Assembly: GCF_014898055.3 (NCBI RefSeq)
Contig: NW_023601212.1
Coordinates: 45,124,329-45,188,328 of the forward strand
Direction: 5' to 3'
Length of the DNA: 64,000 bases
Source: Talpa occidentalis
Lineage: Eukaryota; Chordata; Mammalia; Eulipotyphla; Talpidae
Part shown: piece by piece, positions 10,796-23,554 of the stretch
Position numbering within the stretch: position 1 is the first letter of the stretch
How the letters are laid out: each line of letters opens with the position of its first letter
Program-made: the position numbers and the translations under genes
Notes under the pieces: model-generated
Database searches by the model: none
Told to the model about the DNA's origin: nothing
The model's input: the letters and a program-made list of their open reading frames with translations, nothing else

Positions 10796-11544
10796 AAGGC
10801 TAATCTAAAATAAAATGTTATAAAAATAAGAAAAAAGAAAAGCACCACTGAACTCAAATTTTCAAGCACACAAATGTCAGGCACTTCACAGTTTGGTGCC
10901 CATGGTGACTGTAATTTGGTCCTATTGCACATATACAATCATTTAGAGTTAAGTGCATATTTGGTAATATGAAATGTTGCATATGTCAAGGGGAGAAGAG
11001 TTATGGTTGCTGTGGGAAACAGAACTCTGAATTTCCTGATTTTTGTGTTTTGAAATCTCAGCCATCAGATTGCATTAGCATCATTTTCTACATTTAATAA
11101 TGGATTGCTTCATTGTTGCTTTCAAGAGAGAAAGGCTTTCCCTCTCCCCTTCTCCTAATACATTTAAAGTGATGGAATTTATTTTAAATTGAATTGACCA
11201 GAAACACAGGTTCTTTATCAGATATAGTGACAAGCAATAAGCCTGCATTCTGCCTCCAATTAAACAATTTAATTGAAAAAAAAATAAAATAAAGAAGCCA
11301 GTCTAAAAACTGAACAACTCATGATTCCAATTACGTGACAAAACCATAGAAATAATGAAAAGGTCAGTAGTTGCAAGGGGTTTGGGAGAAGGATCAGGGA
11401 AATTGAATAGGGGAAGCACATGGTATTTGTTTCAGTGTTGTGGAACTGTCATAAGTACATTTATACACACACATGTAATATATCCTCTGACAACTGAGAG
11501 GATCTTAGGGCCTCAGCAACACAGAGAATATCTAGTACTCAGAG
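10796..11544. other. Intergenic sequence, probably old L1 3' material in its second half
   Basis: No gene was found. From about 11330 the text (aaaggtcagtagttgcaaggggt...) resembles the 3' non-coding part of ancient mammalian L1 elements and appears to continue after the LTR at 11545-12021. Positions 10830-11330 show nothing I can assign. Confidence 0.35.
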
Positions 11545-12021
11545 TGTTATAGGGCAACCCCGATATAAAATAAAACGGGTTGCCTGGCTGTGGGTCCTCA
11601 CCCACGCACTTAAAAGGGACTTATTAATACTCCACTATAGGCACACACAAAAGGTTAATAAAAGGTTTATTTACAAGGGAAAGGGAATTAAGGAAATGTA
11701 CAACTCAGGGAGAAAATAGGGAAATAAAGTCTTTAATGCATCCTACCCAATCCGCCATCCTGGAAATCCAAAGGCGCTCTCAGAGCTGGCCGGACGCTGC
11801 TAGCTGGCGGAGAGCCAAAATGGGGGATCCCACCCAAAGCCCATGTGTCTGGCTTTATACCACACTTGGCTGCTTAACCCCACCCTCAGGTCCCAGCCAC
11901 CTTCCCTTTGGTGGTGATGGGATTTGGAATTCCCAGTGTCTTTTGGCTTTGGTCTGGGGTGGGGGTGGAACCCACAAAGCCTGTATGGAATTAGCTTTAG
12001 GACATTCTTTTCCCCCTAACA
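11545..12021 (-). mobile_element. Solo retroviral LTR, copy 3
   Basis: 477 bp, minus strand, TG...CA ends, flanked by the 4-bp duplication AGAG at 11541-11544 and 12022-12025. It carries the family landmarks: 'gatataaaa' and tgggtcctcaccc near the 3' LTR end, the AATAAA-type signal (minus-strand reading of the ggtttattt segment near 11662), and the ccctaaca terminus. No internal sequence adjoins it. Confidence 0.9.
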
Positions 12022-12025
12022 AGAG

Positions 12026-13130
12026 CAAGGTTCTAATATCTTTCCCTAATGAAAGGAAACAAACAGAAATGACTCATTCTAGGACCAAGTAGAAATTATG
12101 AAACATGGACGTGGAGTATCTTGTACTTCTAGATGTAAGACAATCTTTATTTAAAAAAGAAACCCAAAATATGGGGTATAACAAGTGGCTAGAAGGACAA
12201 TGGAACAAGATCCCAATTGCCCAGCAGGAAAAACACATGTATCAAAACAAATAAAGAAGGATTAGATTATAACTCAAAACACCTAGTAAATATTCATGAG
12301 CTCATAATGCCACAAATAAAGTTTTGAATAAATAAATAGTTGAGAAGACACACAGCTCCATGCAAAAGAAGTCCAGTATTTTTATGATTTTCCATTCTCA
12401 AGGCAGGTGGAAAATAACTCATTACTCTTGGAGTATGGGCAGTGCTTAGTGATTTCCTTACAAAAATAAAGTGTGAAAAGAGTAACTCAAGTGGAGAATC
12501 TCACAAGCAGCATCTCAGTCATATGATCAAGGTCAACATGAGAGAGAGAAATCATGTGGACCACAGGTAGCAGACATCCAGTGATAAATATGACACCTGA
12601 CCTGAGGTCTCCCTGCCCCAAACCCAAAACACCAGTATAACAATGAGAAAACACCAGATAAACCTCAACTGAAGTATATTTTATAAAATACTCATTAAAT
12701 GCTCCTCAAACTGATCAATATAGTCAAAGACAAGGGAAGTCTATAAAACTGTTGGTGCCATGACACCCCTAAGTAGATGTGAGAACTAAATGCAATGGGG
12801 TAGAAGATGTTACTAGTAGCAGAAATGGGTGCAAAGTTTATGAAATTCTCTTATTAGCTTTGCAATTTTTCAGCAATTCTAAATCTGTTCAAAATATAAA
12901 TCTGATTAAAAATTTAAAATATCAGTGAAAAACGAAACAGCAAGTCTGAAATGGTTTTTCATTTCTCTAATGTTTTTGTTTGGTTTTGGTATTGGAGAAA
13001 ACATCGTATCTCAAAATGAAGTAGGAAATGTACCAATTGTGGAAGAATGGTGTAATTATTCCAAGAAATGTTTGGCTGAACTCAATAGTTTTTGACTAGT
13101 AATTATGCATTTTTCTCAATTTCTTGTCTT
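12026..13130. other. Gene-free stretch with ancient repeat-like sequence
   Basis: No open frame, RNA gene or splice-site set was recognised. The end near 12860-12920 (tgcaatttttcagcaattctaaa.. followed by A-rich text) resembles the 3' end of an ancient L1 or similar retroposon on the plus strand. This is by eye only. Confidence 0.3.
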
Positions 13131-14215
13131 TTTTTACTTTTGCCTTTTTTTATTGCAGTTATGTAGGTTTGCAGCACTGTATGTGACCCAGAGGTACAGG
13201 ATCACACCTTTTCAGATGCACACCCACCACCAAGGTTCTCATAGTCCTCCACCAGAGTCCATTGGGCCCCTCACCCTCTGGTAGCCTCAATTTTGCAGTC
13301 AGATTTCTAGGGTTTGTTTTTGGTTTGGCTTGGTCTGTCTTATCTTTGTTTATATTCCGCATATGAGTGAAGCCATGCAGTATTTGTCTTTCTCTTTATC
13401 ACATTTCACTCAGCATAACTGCCTCCAGTTCCATCTATGTTGTTCCAAATGGCAAGATTTCACCTTTACATTTTAAGGCTGGGTAGTGCTGTGTAGATAT
13501 ACCACATTTTCTTAATTCACTGTTTTGTCAATGGAAGTTTAGGTTGTTTCCAGTACAGAATTCGACTATTGTAGATAGTCCTGCAATAATCATAGGAGTA
13601 TAATACTTATATATATTACATATTCCTTTTTTTTAAAGATTTATTTATGTATACAAGAACTGAGGTATAGGCCAGAAGTGCGGGAGGGTGAGAGAATTCA
13701 CCAGAGACAGAGCCAGGAGGAGAACAGACAGTCGCACCAAAGGCACTGCTAATGGGAGCAGCGGGCGAGACAGGAGAGGTCTGCCACGCCATGTGGGTAT
13801 CTCCCTGGCTGGCCGGGAAAGGAACCCATGATTCAGAGGCTGTGGACAGCTTCACAGCATTGCGCTCAACCCGCAGCACCACCCAGGAGGCCCTACATAT
13901 TCCTTTGAATTCTTCAGATAGGTACCTAGAAGTGCTAAATTGTATGGTAAATCTATTTTTAATGTTTTGAGAAACATCCATACTACTTTCCATAGGGAGT
14001 GGATGAGCCTTTATGCCCACCATGAGGGTTCATTTATCTCCACATCCTCACCAATAGTTGTTACTTTTGTTTGCTTTGATGTAGATCATTGTCACAGATA
14101 TGAGCTGTTTCATTGTTGTTTGGATGGGCATTTCCCTGATAGTAATAATGAATATTTTTTCATGTGCCCTTGATCATCCATTTATCATCTTTAGAGAAGT
14201 GCCTACTACTTTTTT
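13131..14215 (-). mobile_element. Old L1 3' fragment, minus strand, interrupted by a SINE
   Basis: Minus-strand reading gives the end of L1 ORF2 and its 3' UTR: the attccac..tagaagt and ccat..atggaa blocks that in L1-B encode [12 protein letters not shown], and the 'gagtga..ccatgcag' segment that follows ORF2. Divergence is high. The SINE at 13630-13893 splits it, and the L1 sequence resumes after the duplicated target site. Confidence 0.65.
13630..13893 (-). mobile_element. tRNA-derived SINE, copy 1
   Basis: Minus strand, A-rich end at the left. Flanked by the target duplication tacatattccttt at 13617-13629 and 13894-13906. The body matches the other six copies: tRNA-like head at the right edge (GGGCCTCC on the minus strand), then a segment shared as ctcccctcagcagtg / ccagagacagagcc, and a TAAATAAAT-type tail. 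It is somewhat diverged, with a degraded A/B-box region. Confidence 0.9.
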
Positions 14216-14475
14216 CTTTCATTTCAACTTCATTTTGTTCTCTCTTTTAGTAGGCTGTTTATTCACCTCCATTCACATAGAAAAAGATCTTAGCAATTCC
14301 TGACACATAACTGACATCCTTGAAATTATGACGCCCAAAGTTTCCCCATTGGAATCTCTGAATTATAAAGGTCAATTCCATGGGAGAAGGAAGCTGCTCA
14401 GCTCCTACAACAGTGTTCTATGATGGACAATCAGCTATGTCTTATTTTCAAGAGCGTACAATACCCCATTCATGG

Positions 14476-14516
<41 letters not shown>

Positions 14517-15765
14517 AGAGTGTACAGATATATCTATTAGTAAAGGGGACATAGCCCAAGAATACATCTCAAATGGAAATTGTTTCCCAAAATCAAAATG
14601 CAGAATTTGATCAATAACACATTGAGGGATAAAAAGCTTACTTTATAGCAGATAAAATGTCTGATTTATATTTACTATCTATAACATATAACTTTATAGA
14701 TATATACTATACTATATTGTGATGTAAGTAATATAATGAAATGCAGCTGTAGTGCTAGGAGAGGAACCGAAACTGTGGCCAGTGGGTGGCAGAATGAAAC
14801 CACCTCACCCAACCAACAGTGAGAAGCCAAAAGCAGTTTTATTTAGAGACAAACAGAGAGAGCTGCTCCTTCACGGGAGGGGTCCCAAAAAGCGAAGCTG
14901 CTGGCTGAATGCAGTGTCAGGTGTTCTAGAGCAGTGCTCATGTTTTGGGTGGAGAACAACAGCAGTGGTGGTTGTGAATTTCTTGACTGACTATTTGGAC
15001 CTGTGTCCGAATATAGCAGACTGGTGGTTTTTCAACATGGTGTTTTGATTTCTTCCCTGTTGTGGACTTTTCCCTCCTGTTATGTCTCCCAAGCCCCATT
15101 CCTATCATACTGTCTAGCTCTAACCCTTCACAATGGAATATGATAGGATACAATACACTGCACCATGCATGTGAAGAACAGTAAACGAGTTGTAGGATTT
15201 CAGGTCTTTTTCATTTTCAGCTGCAACCTGACAATCGGTCCTCCTCTCCTCCCCTGATGGACCTACACACTTGATCCAGGCTGTCTTCCTTCTCAGGTTA
15301 CATCACCTTCCTTGCTATTCCCTGCCAGTGCCAGAAATGTACATGCACCTATCCTGGGGTGTTAATGGTGATCTGTCTGTCCTTAGTGCTCTTGTCAGAG
15401 ACAAATGTTTGACTATATACCCATTTCCATCAGATTATGCGCTCAGAGGGACTTAATCATAGGTGACAATGCCAGAGATGTTCCTTTTTATATTATTTTA
15501 AACTAAATATTAATCCACCAATTGAAAGAAAACATACTGATTTATTGATATTCTGTTGCTGCCACATAATACCTATATCCTGGAAAACACCTTGCTGAAG
15601 TTATGATTAAAAAGTAAGTTAGCTGCTGTTTCATAGGAGCCTTGACACTTTTTCTTTAATTCTAATTTTTGTATTGAGTAGTTAACCAATAATTGCTATG
15701 TATTCATTGCATAATTCTTTCGCTTACTATAGCTTGTAATTTCCCTCTTATTTTTGTATTATATT
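14216..15765. other. Gene-free stretch with a GT microsatellite
   Basis: No gene or recognisable element apart from the simple repeat at 14478-14514. Open frames here are short and lack family similarity or codon structure. The text around 14960-15200 is ordinary AT/GC-balanced sequence without splice-site pairs that I could place in any gene. Confidence 0.35.
14478..14514. repeat. (GT)n microsatellite
   Basis: About 18 uninterrupted GT dinucleotides between ggctc and acagagtg. Likely length-polymorphic. Confidence 0.95.
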
Positions 15766-17485
15766 TAATTGTTTTATTAATTAATTTTTCTTACATCATT
15801 ATAGTCCCCATAGTTCTCCTGCCACTGTATCATCCAAAAACCATCACCACATTCCTTTGTGTTCATCCCTCCCCTGTTTTGGCCCCCATCCTGTTCCCTC
15901 CTTTGTTGGATGCATCAGTTCTGTGGTCAACTTGCTAGTTTTGACTTTTTCTGGACCTTTTGTTTGGTTTCTCTATATTCCACATGTAAGTAAGATGATC
16001 CAGTGTTTATCTTTTTCCTTATGCCATCCATGTTTAGCGCAAATGGCACAAGTTTGTCCTTTTTTTTTTCTTTGCTGAGTAATATTCCATTGTATAAATA
16101 CACAATGACTTTTTGATCCATTCGTCTATTTAGGGAATTTGGGTTGTTTCCATACCTTGGCTATTGTAAATAGTGCTGCAATAAACAAAGTGAATGCTTC
16201 CATTTGAATTAGTGTTTTTGTGTCCGTTGGGTAGATTACTAGGAGTGGAATCACTGGATCATACGGTAGATCATTTTTAGTGTTCTGAGGAAATTCCAAC
16301 AGCTTTCCATAGTGGCTGGACCTGTTTACCTTCCCATCAGCAGTGTAAGAGTATTCCTTTATCTCCACATCCTCTTTAGCATTTGTTATTTCTGTTTTGT
16401 TTTGTATTTTTAATTGGGTCATTCTTACTGGAGTGAGGGCATCTCATTGTGGAATAGAGAAACCAAACAAAAGGTCTAGAAAAAGTCAAAACTAGCATTT
16501 ACCTGGTAACTAGTGATATTGAACTTTTTTCATATGCTTGTTGGCCTTTTGAATTTCTTCTTTGGAAAGTGTCTTTTTAGTTTTTTGTTCATTTTGGGCG
16601 TTTGTTTACTTGTGTTTGTTGAGCTGCGTAAGTTCTTTGTAGATCTTTGATATCAGTCCTTTATCTGACATATGGTGTGCAAATATTTTCTCCCATTCTG
16701 TAGGATATCTCTTCGTTTTGATTATTGTCTCTTTTTGCTGTATAGAAACTTTTTAGTTTGATGTAGCCCCAGATCTTTATCTTCTTGTTTTCCTTGCTTC
16801 TAGAGAAGAATCTTCAATAGTATTTTTGAGGTTTATGTCATAAAGTGTTTTTCCTACATTTTCTTCTATATATTTTATGTTGTCAGGTCTTACATTCAAG
16901 TCTTTTACCCATTACGAGTTTTTTTGTATATGGTGTGAGGTAGTAGTCTAGTTTCATTTTTTTTGCATACTGCAGTCCAGTCCAATTTTCCCAATACCAT
17001 TATTGAAGAGGCTTGTTTCAGTGTATGTTCTCTGTTACTTTGTCATAGATTAGTGGACCATAAATGTATGATCTTCTTTCTGGGCTTTCAATTTGATTCC
17101 ATTGGTCTGTGTGTCTGTTTTTGTTCCAATACTATACTTTGTGATATTGTTTGAAGTCTGGGAGTGTGATGCCCCCCAACTCTCCCCCATTTAGTCAGGA
17201 GGGCTTTTGCTATTTGGGGTTTTTGTGGTTCCTTGAAAAATGCCACTGAGATTTTTACTGGATTTGCATTGAAACTATAAATTCTTTTACAGGTTGATGG
17301 GATGGTCATTTTTACAATGGCCAATCCATGAACAGGGAATATCTTTCCATCTTTGTGTCTTCTTAATTTCTTTTAACAATGTTTAGTAGTTTTCCTTGTA
17401 TAGGTTTTTCACCTCCTTTGTTATGTTTATTCCTTGGAATTTAATTGTTTTGGGTATAACTGTAAAAGGGATGGTTTTCTTTATG
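15766..17485 (-). mobile_element. Old L1 3' half, minus strand
   Basis: On the minus strand it carries ORF2 C-terminal coding blocks with many stops: IPLLVIYPTDTKT near 16200-16250, WKQPKFPK near 16130, and KISVAFFKE near 17240 (equivalent to KISMAFFKE in L1-B). The 3' UTR lies near 15790-15980. The family differs from the younger L1-A/B/C. A (GT)n run at 17484-17500 lies at its right edge. Confidence 0.75.
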
Positions 17486-17504
17486 TGTGTGTGTGTGTGT
17501 ATCT

Positions 17505-18205
17505 ATTACATCATTTTTCATTTTTGCACAATGTATGAATTTTCATCTTGGTTATAGTCCCCATACAATCCCCACCATGCTTGTTTTGATCCTACTCCCT
17601 TCTCCCCCCACAAACCATGGTGTGCCTCTGGTTTATAGTTGCTTGTTGATTTTGATTTTTACTTTATTATAATTAGTCTTTTTCCTGGTCCCTTATTTAG
17701 ATTTTCTAAATTCCTGCTATGAATGAAATCATCCGATATTTTTCTTTTTCTTTCCGGCTTATTTTGCTGCACATGAGCCTTTCCAGCTCCATCCATGTTA
17801 CTGAAAATTGCATGAGTTTATCTTTTTGATAGCTCAGTAATATTCCATTGTTTATATGTAACACATCTTCTTGATCCAGCCATCAATTTTTGGGCATTTG
17901 GGTTGCTTCCATAGCTTAGCTATAGTAAACAGTGTTGCTATAAACATAGGGGTGCAGGTGCCCTTTTGAATTAATGTCTCTATGTCCTTTGGGTAAATAC
18001 CTAGGAGTGGAATTGCAGGATCATATGGAAGCTCCATTTATAGTAGACTGAGGAATCTCCACACAGCTTTCCAGAGTGATTGGACCACTTTGCACTCCCA
18101 CCAGCAGTGCAGGAGAGTTCCTTTTTCTTCACATCCTTGCCAACATTTGTTGTTGCTAGTTTTTTTTTTTTAATATGTGCCATTCACACTGGTGTAAGAT
18201 GGCAC
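17505..18205 (-). mobile_element. L1 3' end, minus strand (intermediate age)
   Basis: Minus-strand peptides [20 protein letters not shown] and [16 protein letters not shown] match the ORF2 C-terminus of L1-B. The 3' UTR follows at 17520-17750 with the caaccataaac-type block and tttgcac. It is closer to L1-B than the element at 15766 but still has frameshifts. Confidence 0.8.
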
Positions 18206-18520
18206 CTATTGTAAATAGTGTTGCATAAATATAGGGGTGCAGGTATCTTTTTGATTTAATGTTTTTGTGTCCTTTGGGTAGACTCCTAGAAGTGGAATTT
18301 CTGAGTCATATGGTAGCTCCATTTTTAGTAGATTGAGGGTCCTTCACACAGATTTCCATAGTAGTTGGACCTGTTTACATTCCCACTAGCAGTGTAGGGG
18401 AGTTCCTTTTTTTCCACATCCTCACCAACATTTGTTGTCACCAATTTATTTTTTTATATTGGCCATTCTCACTGGTGTAAGGTGGTATCTCTTTGTGGTA
18501 TTGATTTGCATTTCCCCCTT
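18206..18520 (-). mobile_element. Second L1 ORF2 C-terminal fragment, minus strand
   Basis: It repeats the same part of ORF2 seen just to its left (tattgtaaatagtgttgca, ctcctagaagtggaatt, gtggtatc), but with different substitutions, so it is a separate insertion or a duplicated piece. It ends about 20 bp before the olfactory receptor start codon, so the receptor's normal upstream region has been replaced. Confidence 0.75.
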
Positions 18521-18542
18521 TTGTATCAGTTATGTCAGCTAC

Positions 18543-19435
18543 ATGGAACAGAAATATCAAACAGGGGTTTCCAAATTTATCCTCCTGGGACTTTCAGAAG
18601 AGGTATCACTGCAATCTCTCCTCTTTGGAGTGTTTCTGTCCATGTACTTGGTCACCTTCACTGGCAACCTCCTCATTATAGTGGCTATCATCACTGTCCC
18701 TCACCTTCACACTCCCATGTACTTCTTCCTCTCTAATCTCTCCTTTACAGATATCTGTTTCACCTCTACCACCATCCCAAAAATGCTGCTGATCATCCAG
18801 ACTCAGAGCAAAGCCATAATCTATGAAGCCTGCCTCAACCAGACGTATTTTTACCATCTTTTCAGAGGCTTAGACAGTGATGGCCTATAATTGGTTTGTG
18901 CCCATCTGCCATCACATGCACTACATAATCATCATGAGCCCCGTGTTCTGTGGTGTCCTGCTTCTGGGTCTTGGTTACTGAGTACTATAATGTCTTTATT
19001 ACAAGATTTAATACTTTCACAACTGTCTTTCTATACAGACTTTGAAATCCCTCACTTTTTCTGTGAACTTAATCAGGTGACCTGACTTGCTTGTTCTGAC
19101 ACCTTCCTAAATGATGTAGTCATGTATTTTGCCACAGAAATTATAGGGGGTATCCCAATCACTGGCATCCTCTTCTCTTACTACAAGATTATAACCTCCA
19201 TTTTGAGAATTTCATCAGCTAGTGGCAAGTATAAACTCTTTTCCACATGCGGGTTGTCTCCTTGTTCTGTGGCACAGCCTTTGGTGTGTATCTCAGTTCT
19301 GCTGTTACTGAAAACCCCAGAGACAGTGCAATAGCCTCGGTGTTATACACTGTGGTCACCCCCATGCTGAACCCCTTCATCTACATTCTAAGGAACAAAG
19401 ACATGAAGCAGGCTCTAGAAAAACTCTTGCATTAA
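18543..19435 (+). pseudogene. Olfactory receptor pseudogene, family 7
   Basis: From the ATG at 18543 the first 115 codons read as an intact receptor start: [12 protein letters not shown]1 around [19 protein letters not shown], the hallmark [16 protein letters not shown] in TM2 and [15 protein letters not shown]. About a dozen bases are then missing before the TM3 end, shifting the frame to a stop at 18888. The DRY region is altered to [15 protein letters not shown]. More stops follow (TGA in LLGLGY-stop, TGA after FFCELNQVT), then a frameshift before the TM7 block [20 protein letters not shown]. The [22 protein letters not shown] and [17 protein letters not shown] blocks fit family 7. Non-functional as an odorant receptor. 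Confidence 0.9.
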
Positions 19436-19710
19436 AGACATTCTCTCAGGAAAGGATTCTTTGCCTCAAGAAAGAATGAGAAACAGAAGCAGAACTTAAT
19501 GTCTTTAACTTTTCACGCATCCTACGCGCCCATCTTAATCTTTCAATGTTTGCCTTCTAATTATCTTATTTGGCTTTAGTGTAGAAAATAGTTTCACTGT
19601 CAAGATTTTCAGCAACATATTAATAATATGGGAAATTTAATTTCTTATTATAGGAAGAGACAGGGGAACAAATGCATAATATTTCCTCTCAGATAAAAGT
19701 AGCTATTCTC

Positions 19711-20116
19711 AGCTAAGCTTTGGAAACAACCCAAATGCCCAAAAGTAGATGACTGGATCAAGAAGATGTGGTACATATATACCATGGAATATTACTCAGC
19801 ATTCAAAAAAGATAAACACATGCAATTTGCAGCAACATGGATGGCGCTGGAAGGGATCATGCTCAGCGAAATAAGCCAAAAAGAAAAAGAAAAATACCGG
19901 ATGGTCTCACTCATAGCAGGAATCTAGAAAACTTAAATAAGGGACCAGGAAAATGAATATAAGAAAGTGAAAATCAAAATCAACAAAAAACTATGAACCA
20001 GAGACACTTTTTGGGGGGTGGGGGGCGGGAGGGGAAGGATTGGGGTCAGAATGGGGCGTTTGCAATTGTATGGGGGAATATAAAAATAAAATTTAATATT
20101 AAAAAAAAAAAAAAAA
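19711..20116 (+). mobile_element. 5'-truncated young L1, plus strand
   Basis: About 0.4 kb of ORF2 end plus 3' UTR and a pure A tail. It is flanked by a 16-bp duplication, aaaagtagctattctc, at 19695-19710 and 20117-20132 (the start of the right copy merges with the A tail). Sequence is nearly identical to the 3' end of L1-B, so it is a recent insertion of the same subfamily, about 275 bp beyond the olfactory receptor stop. Confidence 0.93.
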
Positions 20117-20169
20117 AAAAGTAGCTATTCTCTTGATTCTCTATGTTGTAGCATATATTAGACTTTCAT

Positions 20170-20515
20170 TTACTTTATGCTGAATATTCTGTTGTTTGTA
20201 TTTATTACATTTTGTTTATCCATTCATTTGTCGATGGAATTTTGCTTCCATCTTTTGGCTATTGAGAATAATGCTGGTAAGAACACTGATGTAGAAGTAT
20301 TGATTGTAGCCCTTGCTTTCAATTCTTTTAGGATTATTACTAGGTATATAACTGGAAATGAAATGACTTGGCCACATGGTAATTTGTCACGTTTTTAAGG
20401 AATGATCACACTGTTTCTTATAGCAGCTGTGCCTCTTCCCATTCTCCCAGTAAAGCACCAGCTTCTATTACACATTCTTGCCAACACTTATTTTCTATTT
20501 TAGTTTATTTTTATT
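20170..20515 (-). mobile_element. Ancient L1 ORF2 fragment, minus strand
   Basis: Degenerate match to the ORF2 C-terminus: a 'catttgtcgatggaattttgcttcc..tttggctattgagaataatgctg' segment and 'attactaggtatataac'. No reading frame remains. It may originally have joined the stretch left of the insert at 19711. Confidence 0.6.
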
Positions 20516-21558
20516 TTTTGTTTTTATTGAAGTTACCATTGGTGTGCAATGCTGTGGTAATATGAATGCTAAGATGGGTGTGGTTCAGTCGTGACTCAGG
20601 AAAGCTGCAGTCCAGTATATGTATACATTGGCATGTAACCTTAGCTTTGGTTATTTGCACACAATAATTTCAGTGTTCACTTGCTCTCTCCAAATAACAC
20701 AACAGGATTGCCACCTCTGCACAACCATGAATATGCCACCTTCACCAACAATATGAAAGGGATATGTTCCTGCTGGCCCCTGCCCCCTTGGCAGTTGCCT
20801 CTACTCAGTATATGAAACTCCTCCACACACAGTCCCTTTTCTTTTCAAATTGTCTCCTCTCTGTGGGTACCAGAGTGAGATTTTGTGTAATCTTTGAAAG
20901 AAGTATCTCTGTTTCCCAGAGTTCCTAATACCCCTGGACATATGCCCCTTTAGTTTTCAATACCAGATGTTTGGGGGTAAAAGGGTCATCATTTCTCCAA
21001 TGCAGTTAACATTGGAGTAAGCAACATGGGACCCAAACCCCTTCCACCTCAGGGAGAAGCTCTCAGTGCTTGTAAGTGCTTCCCTTCTGTGATTCACCAT
21101 GTCAGGGATGGCTGCTGTCTCTGCCTCTGTTATCCATCATGATATGTCCTTTTTGTCTATTGCTGAGGATGAAGTGTTTGGCTCTACTCAGTTCATTTTC
21201 AGAGGGAACTACCCCACAAGTAGTCATATATTTGGTGTTTCCATCAAAGGAGATGCACTCAGGGTCTGTCTCTGATACCATTTTCCCTAAAATCTATATG
21301 TATTTTTCTTATTGTTAAGTTGAGAGCAATGTACAATTCATTTTCTGTTTCTTAGACAGAAGTAGCCATCCACCTGTTTGATTCTAATATTTTAATAGTT
21401 TTGGGTTTTGTAATATAACCATGCAAATTCCATAGTTTCAGAAAGTATGTATTCACAAAATTAGCTTTCTGAAGAGGACAAACTACTGGATCTGGATATC
21501 TGGGATTTGTGAGGGAATAACTCTCCAATGAATTAATAAATAATTAATATATTTCTTT
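20516..21558. other. Unassigned gene-free stretch
   Basis: No element or gene is recognised. Open frames such as 21076-21318 lack similarity to known families and have no splice or promoter context. Confidence 0.3.
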
Positions 21559-21833
21559 CTTTTTTTAAAAGATTTATTTATTTATGCATACAAGAGCTGG
21601 GGGTACAGGCGAGAGATGCAGGGGGGTGAGAGGATCCACCAGAGACATAATAGGGAACAGAACAGGCAGACTGACTGAAATACACTACTGAGGGGAGCAG
21701 CAGGGAGAGACAGGAGAGATCTGCCTCAGCATGAGTGTTTCTCCCTGGCCAGCCGGGGATCAAACTCGTGCTGTTGAGTCTATGGATTGCTTCATAGTGC
21801 AGTGCTTAACCACTTGGGCCACCAGGGAGGCCC
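21559..21833 (-). mobile_element. tRNA-derived SINE, copy 2
   Basis: Minus strand, same family as 13630. The tRNA-like head is at the right (gggccaccagggaggccc), the shared middle is ctgaggggagcagcaggga, and the tail lies at the left. T-rich flanks on both sides blur the target duplication (an 'atttct' type repeat is possible). Confidence 0.88.
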
Positions 21834-23554
21834 TATTTTTTTTTTTATTTCTGAGGCCATTTATTTACAATAATTTTCAAACACATAGAAAAATTGGAAA
21901 AATGATACAATAAACAATCATATAATCAACTTCTGCATTTTATATATTTGACACAGTGCCACATCAAAAAAATCTTTCTCAATTTTTGAGCACATGTGTA
22001 TACATTTTCTTTCTAAAATACTAGCTACAGACATCATGTCACCTCATTTTCCAACAAATATTGAAAAATTCAAAGAAAATTCTCTCCATACCACAATACT
22101 AAAATTATCACAATACACAAAAATTAATAATGTGATGTTTGAATATCTGCTATATATACAAATTAACACAATTACTTCCAAAATGTCTGTTATAGTTGAA
22201 CTTCTGATCCAAAGTCTCACTAAAATTGACACTGAATTTGATTGCTATGTCCTTTTTGTCTCTTTTCATCTACATAGGCTCTAGTGATTTTTAAAATGAT
22301 TTCACAAGAGTCCAGACCAATTGGCTTGTTGAATGCCCTGTGTTCCAATTTTTGTCTGATTATTTCATGCATGCTGAAAATTAGTTCTGGAAGAATAGGA
22401 ACCAGAAATCTTTTTCTATAAAGTCAGGTTGTAACTATTTTTCACTTTGTGGCCTTACAATCTCTGTCAGGACTACTCGACCCCGATAGTGTAACATGTC
22501 GACAGTCACAAACAATACATCAGTGAGGAAGCGGTGGGGGGGGGGTGGCTGTATTCCAATAAGACTTTAAAATAAAAGTAAACATTTGCCTGAATTTGGT
22601 GAGGATGCTATAGTTTATCAACTCTTAGTCTAAAGACTAGCTTAAATATATATTAAGCTGATTTATAAATAATTCTTTATCTACCACAAATAAGATGTAG
22701 TAACTTCATGATTTATCAAGAGATAAAAATGTCGGGTTGCCCACTATTGGTGATGCTAAATTTAATTAGTAAGGTCAGGTGGTGACTCCAGACCTCCACA
22801 TTAAAATGTATGCACTGGCCCTTGTAGTCAACAATAATCTACAAGGTGATTTTTTGGTATGTGGGACTACCTTTTTCTCCAAAAATTCCATCCCCCCATG
22901 ATTTCTGTGGCCACCCCATAAATATTAACAAATGATGAATTACTGATTCATTAATAACTTCTTCATTTATTGGCTAATATTTTACCTATCACTTAGGACT
23001 TATAGACTTCTTCTTTAATATGCTATAATAATTTAGTCATTTTTATGTTAAAATTGATATAGATATGTAATAGCTCTGGATTTAGATCTTGCCTAGATCA
23101 CATGCTGTAAATGAATTTTTATATAAAAAAACGCAACTTGCAAAATGTGCAGTAGCAATATATTCCTTTTTCCACTGCTAAGCTTATAAAATGTAAGGAT
23201 TAAAGACTCTATTACAGAACCTCCATTACAGGGCTCTGATTTACCCTAAGGGAGAAAAACAACTTTTTTTATTATTTTATTTTTTAATATTAATTTTTTA
23301 TTTTTTAATCATTGTTCATTTTTAAACAATATTTGCTTCCCCCCAAACAACTTTTATATGTAAGCTTTGTGAAATCAGGAATTGGATCTGTCTTGATTTC
23401 ACTGCAAACAGTGAGCAATAAAATATATTTTTCAATTAATAAATTGGTAAGTTATTGAAAATGGATATGAGGAAATAGAGGCAGGTATGTAAGGAAACCA
23501 ACTTCCTTATTTTGCCTATGACTGAGGTGTTTCAGTCCTGCATGAAACCATGAT
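21834..23554. other. Gene-free AT-rich stretch
   Basis: Nothing I can assign beyond AT-rich sequence. Positions 21840-22330 resemble ancient L1 3' sequence weakly. No conserved frame or RNA gene is visible. Confidence 0.3.
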
